NCBI GenBank assembly: GCA_002483285.1
Contig: DLHP01000027.1
Location: 1-28,762, forward strand
Direction of reading: 5' to 3'
Source: Flavobacterium sp. UBA7665
GTDB taxonomy: Bacteria > Bacteroidota > Bacteroidia > Flavobacteriales > Flavobacteriaceae
Length of the DNA stretch: 28,762 nucleotides
How positions within the stretch are numbered: position 1 is the stretch's first letter; every line of letters starts with the position of its first letter. The notes below the pieces were generated by a model. That model saw nothing but the letters and a program-made list of their open reading frames with translations. It had not been told where the DNA came from and searched no databases. Positions 24,376 to 28,762 of this stretch are shown piece by piece. A program made the translations under genes and the position numbers.

Positions 24376-26067
24376 TTAGTTCTTTTGACTTCTGAAAAAT
24401 GATGTTTCAAAGATAGCAGAATTCCCGAGATTATCAGAAACTTCAATTTTTAAATCATTTTTGCCTTCCACCAGGAAAGCGGTGTCAAAATAGTGCGTTA
24501 TCGTTTTTGTTTTGTAATCGTATTCAAACAACACCCATCTCCCGTTTAGGTAACCATTGTAGGATTTAATCCCCGACAAATCATCGCTGATACGCACCGA
24601 TAGGGCCGTTTGCTTGGTAAGCCACTTCCCTTCTACCGGTTTGGCAATGGTAATTTTTGGCGGCGTCCTATCTATAGCCAGTTTGAACTGCCCGAGATTT
24701 TTGGTGTAAGTGGTAAACGCGCCATCTTTGAATTTAGTGTTGTTGTAGCTCAACCTTTTTCCGTCGACCGAGGCGATAAAGGTTTTGGCCGGATCCGAGG
24801 CAAGGCTGTCCTTAATGGTTACCAAAAAGTTGGTGTGTACAGGCACCGAATCGTCCTGTACCGTCATCACGCTGTCCTTGACTTCAAAATTGAGGTAGAA
24901 ATCTTCATAGAAAGTATGCGCCGGAAAAAACACCGACATGTTTGCTTTCTCGAAATTGTTATCGGTATTGGCCTTGACCAAATAGGGCGTCGTGACGGGC
25001 TCTTCGGGAATGGTGACAGCCGACTGCGCGTAATCGATCGGGACGAGCAACGTGGTTTTGTTTTGGGCAAAATCCGACACTTCGATTCGATAGGATTGCG
25101 ACATATTGGGCACTAGGTCAATCAAACCGTTCGCGGCGTTGGTCTTGATGAGACTCAGTCCATAAGGGTTTTTCATGAACAGTTTCTGCACGCGTTGTTT
25201 GGTGGATTTGTACCGTTTGAAATCGATGAGCGCATTGACGTAACGGCCTTCATCGAAAGCAAAAGTGTCGAATTGGTAACCAAAACTCAGTGCGCCATTT
25301 AGAAACGATTCGGCTTTAAAAATGCCATTCCCGTTATAGGATACATCGTCAAAGTCATTGGTAATGATGCCAAAACCAATCCTTCCCGATGCCTCGACTT
25401 TCTCAGAAATATAAGTGCCGTCGGGCTGCAATGAAAGATTCACAGTCACTGGCCGGCGCGATTTATTGACCACACTCGTGGGATCGACGGGATACACGAA
25501 CAGCGAAGAAACATTGGGTTTTCTCGTGTCTTTCAAAGGCAAATCATAACCAAAATAAAGCGGGTTGATGACTTTCTCTGATTTGGTGTTGCGCACTTCA
25601 AAATGCAGGTGCGGACCTTCGGAGCCGCCGGTATTTCCAGAAATCCCGATGGTATCGCAACGGCTAACAGCCAGTTCACCGGGCTTCGGGAAAATATCAA
25701 TTTCATAGGATTTTTGCCGGTATTGCTCGGCTTTGATGTAGGCTTCGACCTTGCCGTAACCTTTTTGCAAATGGCCGTAAACCGTAGTGTAGCCGTTGGG
25801 ATGATCAATGTAAATGGCTTTGCCGTAACCAAAAGGCGAAATCCGGATGCGCGAAATATAGCCCTCGCCCACCGCATACACCGCCCAACCTTCTTTTTGT
25901 TGGGTTTTAAAATCGAGCCCTGCATGAAAATGGTTGGGTCGCAGTTCGCCGAAATTCCCCGAAAGTTGCATGGGAATATCCAAAGGAGTGGAGAAATCTT
26001 CTTTGGGGTAATTGGATTGAGAAAAAATCGGCGTGGAAAAAATCAGGAGGATAATTAGAAGTCTCAT
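24376..26067 (-). CDS. M23-family metallopeptidase (LytM-like)
   Basis: This 563-residue protein has a signal peptide (MRLLIILLIFSTPIFSQ) and acts outside the cytoplasm, most likely on peptidoglycan cross-bridges. The LytM domain (about 30-175) has the zinc ligands H48 and D52 (HAGLD) and H155 (HLHFE), with H99 (YGHLQ) and H153 as further active-site histidines. All catalytic residues are intact. The remaining 390 residues are beta-rich and look like Ig-like or carbohydrate-binding modules (for example FKLAIDRTPPKITIAKP), so it is much longer than simple M23 enzymes. It is the first gene of a minus-strand unit with the TonB-dependent receptor. Confidence 0.9.
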   Translation of the reverse strand: MRLLIILLIFSTPIFSQSNYPKEDFSTPLDIPMQLSGNFGELRPNHFHAGLDFKTQQKEGWAVYAVGEGYISRIRISPFGYGKAIYIDHPNGYTTVYGHLQKGYGKVEAYIKAEQYRQKSYEIDIFPKPGELAVSRCDTIGISGNTGGSEGPHLHFEVRNTKSEKVINPLYFGYDLPLKDTRKPNVSSLFVYPVDPTSVVNKSRRPVTVNLSLQPDGTYISEKVEASGRIGFGIITNDFDDVSYNGNGIFKAESFLNGALSFGYQFDTFAFDEGRYVNALIDFKRYKSTKQRVQKLFMKNPYGLSLIKTNAANGLIDLVPNMSQSYRIEVSDFAQNKTTLLVPIDYAQSAVTIPEEPVTTPYLVKANTDNNFEKANMSVFFPAHTFYEDFYLNFEVKDSVMTVQDDSVPVHTNFLVTIKDSLASDPAKTFIASVDGKRLSYNNTKFKDGAFTTYTKNLGQFKLAIDRTPPKITIAKPVEGKWLTKQTALSVRISDDLSGIKSYNGYLNGRWVLFEYDYKTKTITHYFDTAFLVEGKNDLKIEVSDNLGNSAIFETSFFRSQKN

Positions 26068-26200
26068 CAGAAAAAGCTTTTTGCTAAAGTAACAAAAACT
26101 TGCGCGATTTTGTTACAGAAAAACTGCAGATTCCTAATCGCTTATTTTTCAAAACATTAGACTGGACTGTTTTAGAAAATCGGTTTTTTTATACAATTTA

Positions 26201-26231
26201 TTGGTTTAATTCATTTGGAATGTTAACTTTG
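26201..26231 (+). promoter_or_regulatory. Bacteroidota-type promoter of the zapA operon
   Basis: TTGG at 26201-26204 and TAACTTTG at 26224-26231 are exactly 19 bases apart; the -7 box is perfect. Transcription would begin near 26238, placing a 5-codon reading frame (26244-26261) in the leader. Confidence 0.65.
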
Positions 26232-26260
26232 TTCGGATAAGTAATGAACCCGATTTTATA

Positions 26261-26551
26261 ATGAGTGAAATTGCAGAAATCATTGATACTCTTGAGGGTA
26301 GGCTCAAAAAACTGTTACAGAAAACAGACGCGTTAGAGCAAACTTCCAAAGCATTGCAACAAGAGTTAAATAAAGCTGCAACGGTGATACAAAACCAATC
26401 AAAGGAGATTGAGGCATTGAAAAGCCAGTATGACACATTAAAAATCACGAGTTCGTTGCTTGGCAGTGACGAAAATAAAAGAGAGACAAAGCTCAAAATA
26501 AATTCATTAATCCGCGAAATTGATTATTGTATAGCACAGTTGGCTGACTAG
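26261..26551 (+). CDS. Small coiled-coil protein upstream of zapA (ZapB-like)
   Basis: This 96-residue protein is almost wholly helical. Heptad-like hydrophobic spacing runs from IAEIIDTLEGRLKKLLQKTDALEQ through VIQNQSKEIEALKSQYDTLK, then a break (SSLLGSDENKRET) and a short final helix (LKINSLIREIDYCIAQL). No signal or membrane segment. It lies 6 bases before zapA. By position and shape it recalls ZapB, the coiled-coil partner of ZapA at the division ring, but sequence homology cannot be shown here, so this role is inference. Confidence 0.75.
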   Translation: MSEIAEIIDTLEGRLKKLLQKTDALEQTSKALQQELNKAATVIQNQSKEIEALKSQYDTLKITSSLLGSDENKRETKLKINSLIREIDYCIAQLAD

Positions 26552-26557
26552 CATCGC

Positions 26558-26851
26558 ATGGAAGAAAAGCTTAAAATCAAACTATCAATCGCCGACAGGA
26601 TTTACCCGTTAACGGTAGAAATGTCGCAGGAAGAAGGCCTTAGGAGCGCCTGTAAAAAGATTGAAGCGATGATCAAGCAGTTTGAAGAAAACTATGCTGT
26701 GCGCGACAAACAGGACGTTTTAGCCATGTGTGCCTTACAATTCGCTTCGCAGCTCGAACAAAAACAGCTCGACAACGCAATCGACGGTACACAAACCATA
26801 GAACGCATCAAAAAGCTCAATGATTTATTGGTTGGTTATCTCGATAGATAA
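26558..26851 (+). CDS. zapA: Cell division protein ZapA
   Basis: This 97-residue protein fits the ZapA family: an N-terminal beta-strand region (KLKIKLSIADRIYPLTVEMSQEEGLRSACKKIEAMIKQFEENY) with the conserved R-Y-P-L segment, and a C-terminal long helix (DVLAMCALQFASQLEQKQL) that forms the tetrameric coiled coil. ZapA binds FtsZ and cross-links filaments at the division site. It is co-transcribed with the upstream coiled-coil gene, and followed by 6S RNA and rny, an arrangement seen in other Bacteroidota (zapA and 6S RNA are also linked in many proteobacteria). Confidence 0.92.
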   Translation: MEEKLKIKLSIADRIYPLTVEMSQEEGLRSACKKIEAMIKQFEENYAVRDKQDVLAMCALQFASQLEQKQLDNAIDGTQTIERIKKLNDLLVGYLDR

Positions 26852-26877
26852 TATACGTTCTTTTACATAGACTAAAA

Positions 26878-27042
26878 TACTGCCTACATTAGTTCATATT
26901 TGGTAAACTCAACACTAACAATTTAGAATGAGCAAATCGTCGCTACTATAGCAAGCCGTTTCAGTACGGAAGCTTGAACAGTGAGTTAGCTCAAAACTTG
27001 TCTTTACGAGTTTATACATTCAAACTGATGTAGGCTTTTTTA
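26878..27042 (+). ncRNA. ssrS: 6S RNA (6S-Flavo type)
   Basis: The region between zapA and rny can fold into one long rod. The ends GCCTACATTAGTT (26882-26894) and AACTGATGTAGGC (27023-27035) pair over 13 positions with a single G-U; further in, TAAACTC (26904-26910) pairs with GAGTTTA (27008-27014). Between them is a large, mostly unpaired region, as in 6S RNAs that mimic an open promoter and bind RNA polymerase. A T-run (27036-27041) closes the transcript. Length (about 160 bases), shape and position beside zapA support a 6S RNA of the flavobacterial type. The exact 5' end is uncertain by several bases. Confidence 0.85.
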
Positions 27043-27065
27043 TATAACAAACCCAACAAACAACA

Positions 27066-28625
27066 ATGGACATTATAACAATAATTATCGGTCTGGTAGG
27101 ACTTGGCGCCGGTTTTGCCATTTCTAAGATCATGGACAAAAACAGCGCTTCAAGCCTGATCAGCAACGCCAAAAAAGACGCGGCATCGGTTTTAAAAGAC
27201 GCGAACCTTGAGGCAGAAAACATCAAGAAAGACAAGATGCTCCAGGCCAAGGAGAAATTTATCGAACTCAAGGCCGAGCACGAGCAAGTGATTTTGGCAC
27301 GCGACAAAAAAGTAGCCGAAATAGAAAAACGCATCCGCGACAAAGAATCGTTGGTTTCTAATGAATTGGCCAAAGCCAAGAAAATCAACGACGATTACGA
27401 AGCCAAAACCAACGAATACCACTCCAAACTCGAGATGCTCGAGAAGAAAAAGGAGGAAGTAGAGCGCATGCACAAAAGCCAGCTCACACAACTCGAAGTA
27501 CTTTCTGGTCTTTCTGCCGAAGAAGCCAAAGAGCAACTCATGGAAGGCCTTAAGGTAGAAGCCAAAGCATCAGCGATGGCGCACATCCAGGATACGATTG
27601 AGGAAGCCAAACTTACCGCGCACCAGGAAGCCAAGAAAATCATCATCAATACCATCCAACGCGTTGGAACCGAAGAAGCCGTAGAAAACTGCGTCTCTGT
27701 ATTTAACATCGAATCCGACGACGTAAAAGGCCGAATCATTGGCCGTGAAGGTCGTAACATCCGTGCACTCGAAGCTGCCACCGGTGTAGAGATCATCGTA
27801 GATGACACGCCAGAAGCGATTATTCTTTCGTGTTTTGACCCGGTTCGCCGTGAAATTGCGCGTTTGTCATTGCACAAATTGGTAACCGATGGCCGAATCC
27901 ACCCGGCACGTATCGAGGAAGTAGTGGGCAAAACCACCAAACAAATCGAGGAAGAAATCGCCGAAGTGGGTAAACGAACCGTCATTGATTTGGGAATCCA
28001 CGGTTTGCATCCCGAATTGATCAAAGTAGTCGGAAGAATGAAATACCGTTCGTCATATGGGCAAAACCTATTGCAACACTCGCGCGAAGTCTCTAAACTT
28101 TGTGGTATCATGGCCGCCGAATTGGGATTGAATGTTAAATTGGCCAAAAGAGCCGGTTTACTCCACGATATCGGAAAAGTGCCAGATGCCGAAAGTGACT
28201 TGCCACACGCACTTTTGGGTATGCAATGGGCTGAGAAATACGGCGAGAAAGAAGAAGTGTGCAACGCGATTGGAGCCCACCACGACGAGATTGAAATGAA
28301 GTCATTGCTCTCTCCTATCGTACAGGTTTGTGATGCGATTTCGGGCGCAAGGCCAGGTGCAAGACGCCAGGTTTTGGATTCTTACATCCAACGTCTCAAA
28401 GATTTAGAAGAAGTAGCTTACGGATTCAGCGGCGTGAAAAGTGCTTACGCCATCCAGGCCGGACGTGAATTGCGTGTCATCGTAGAAAGCGAAAAAGTAA
28501 CCGACGACAATGCGGCAAGTCTTTCGTTTGAGATTTCTCAGAAAATCCAGACCGAGATGACGTATCCGGGGCAGGTTAAAGTCACGGTGATTCGGGAAAC
28601 GAGAGCTGTGAATATTGCGAAATAA
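27066..28625 (+). CDS. rny: Ribonuclease Y
   Basis: This 519-residue endoribonuclease starts mRNA decay at the membrane. It has an N-terminal transmembrane helix (about 3-22), a long coiled coil rich in Lys and Glu (about 25-195), a KH RNA-binding domain with GRIIGREGRNIR (222-233), and an HD domain with metal ligands H367 and D368 (LLHDIGK) and AHHDEIE further on. The C-terminus VKVTVIRETRAVNIAK is typical. The length is that of full RNase Y. A terminator follows at 28646. All conserved residues are intact. Confidence 0.96.
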   Translation: MDIITIIIGLVGLGAGFAISKIMDKNSASSLISNAKKDAASVLKDANLEAENIKKDKMLQAKEKFIELKAEHEQVILARDKKVAEIEKRIRDKESLVSNELAKAKKINDDYEAKTNEYHSKLEMLEKKKEEVERMHKSQLTQLEVLSGLSAEEAKEQLMEGLKVEAKASAMAHIQDTIEEAKLTAHQEAKKIIINTIQRVGTEEAVENCVSVFNIESDDVKGRIIGREGRNIRALEAATGVEIIVDDTPEAIILSCFDPVRREIARLSLHKLVTDGRIHPARIEEVVGKTTKQIEEEIAEVGKRTVIDLGIHGLHPELIKVVGRMKYRSSYGQNLLQHSREVSKLCGIMAAELGLNVKLAKRAGLLHDIGKVPDAESDLPHALLGMQWAEKYGEKEEVCNAIGAHHDEIEMKSLLSPIVQVCDAISGARPGARRQVLDSYIQRLKDLEEVAYGFSGVKSAYAIQAGRELRVIVESEKVTDDNAASLSFEISQKIQTEMTYPGQVKVTVIRETRAVNIAK

Positions 28626-28645
28626 ATTTCGATATTGATATTTTA

Positions 28646-28674
28646 AAGTCCGGTTTTGCCGGGCTTTTTTTTTG
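28646..28674 (+). terminator. Rho-independent terminator of rny
   Basis: AAAGTCCGG (28646-28654) pairs with CCGGGCTTT (28660-28668), including one G-U, around loop TTTTG, and is followed by a run of T. Confidence 0.9.
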
Positions 28675-28755
28675 GAGCTGTTTCCCGCTTTGCGCTGCAA
28701 TCTTTTTAAACTCCCGATGGTCGTTTAAAAAGGATTTCCACTTCAATCGGGGCTA
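28675..28755 (-). repeat. Dispersed structured repeat, copy R4
   Basis: Read on the minus strand, the left flank is TAGCCCCGATTGAAGTGGAA, then ATCC; stem CTTTTTAAAC (28732-28723 as complement) pairs perfectly with GTTTAAAAAG (28711-28702 as complement); the right flank is GATTGCAGCGCAAAGCGGGA, ending in AGCTCC and an A-run. Stem and 11-base loop match R1 except for one loop base. It lies immediately after the rny terminator, antisense to rny. Confidence 0.85.
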
Positions 28756-28762
28756 TCGCTGC

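Noticed and set aside
26852..27065. Small protein gene between zapA and rny
   Set aside because: No frame of useful length exists, and the paired ends identify the stretch as 6S RNA.
27395..28264. Open frame of 289 codons on the minus strand inside rny
   Set aside because: Antisense to the conserved RNase Y coding sequence; the Ser/Thr/Ile-rich product is typical of a reverse-strand shadow frame.

Overview
The window reads as chromosomal DNA from a member of the Flavobacteriaceae (Bacteroidota), probably Flavobacterium or a close relative. The evidence is taxonomic in several independent ways: promoters of the Bacteroidota type (TTTG / about 19 bp / TAnnTTTG), a protein with a type IX secretion C-terminal sorting domain, a TonB-dependent receptor with a carboxypeptidase-regulatory-like N-terminus, DUF4199 and PepSY-like families, type B ribosomal protein L31, and a 6S RNA of the flavobacterial type between zapA and rny. 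Base and codon use look even across the window. I see no tRNA, rRNA, CRISPR array, transposase or phage module.

Layout. 1-474: no convincing gene; hairpins and repeat copy R1. 475-990: membrane-anchored TPR protein. 1120-1818: secreted thioredoxin-like protein. 1912-3516 (minus): lytic transglycosylase and alpha/beta hydrolase. 3667-4715: small acetyltransferase and a T9SS cargo protein. 4813-6138 (minus): mtaB tRNA methylthiotransferase, with repeat R2 in its leader. 6461-6892: PepSY-like periplasmic protein. 6902-9600 (minus): LytTR response regulator overlapping a TPR sensor histidine kinase. 9733-12156: 807-residue secreted protein built of repeated modules. 12161-13747 (minus): rpmE2 and a GlmU-like protein. 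13983-19889: a run of co-directional envelope genes (DUF4199 protein, polyprenyl-phosphate-type glycosyltransferase, phospho-sugar mutase, MsbA-like ABC exporter, DUF2971 protein), with repeat R3 in the middle. 19942-21027: imelysin-like protein. 21118-26067 (minus): M23 peptidase, TonB-dependent receptor and EF-hand lipoprotein. 26261-28625: ZapB-like coiled coil, zapA, 6S RNA and rny. Repeat R4 closes the window.

Most genes serve the cell envelope (peptidoglycan turnover, glycan precursors, export, TonB uptake, T9SS secretion) or housekeeping RNA and cell-division functions.

The most interesting material is not coding. Four copies (R1-R4) of an intergenic element share conserved flanks, while the hairpin between the flanks changes sequence with its base pairing kept; this looks like a structured RNA or a structure-selected mobile repeat. 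Two further palindromes (P1, P2), each built of three 9-bp units per arm, sit exactly between convergent gene pairs and show a compensatory C-G to G-C change. There is also a 6S RNA and a structured leader upstream of rpmE2. I found no clear new multi-gene system. All family names come from reading motifs by eye, without database searches.
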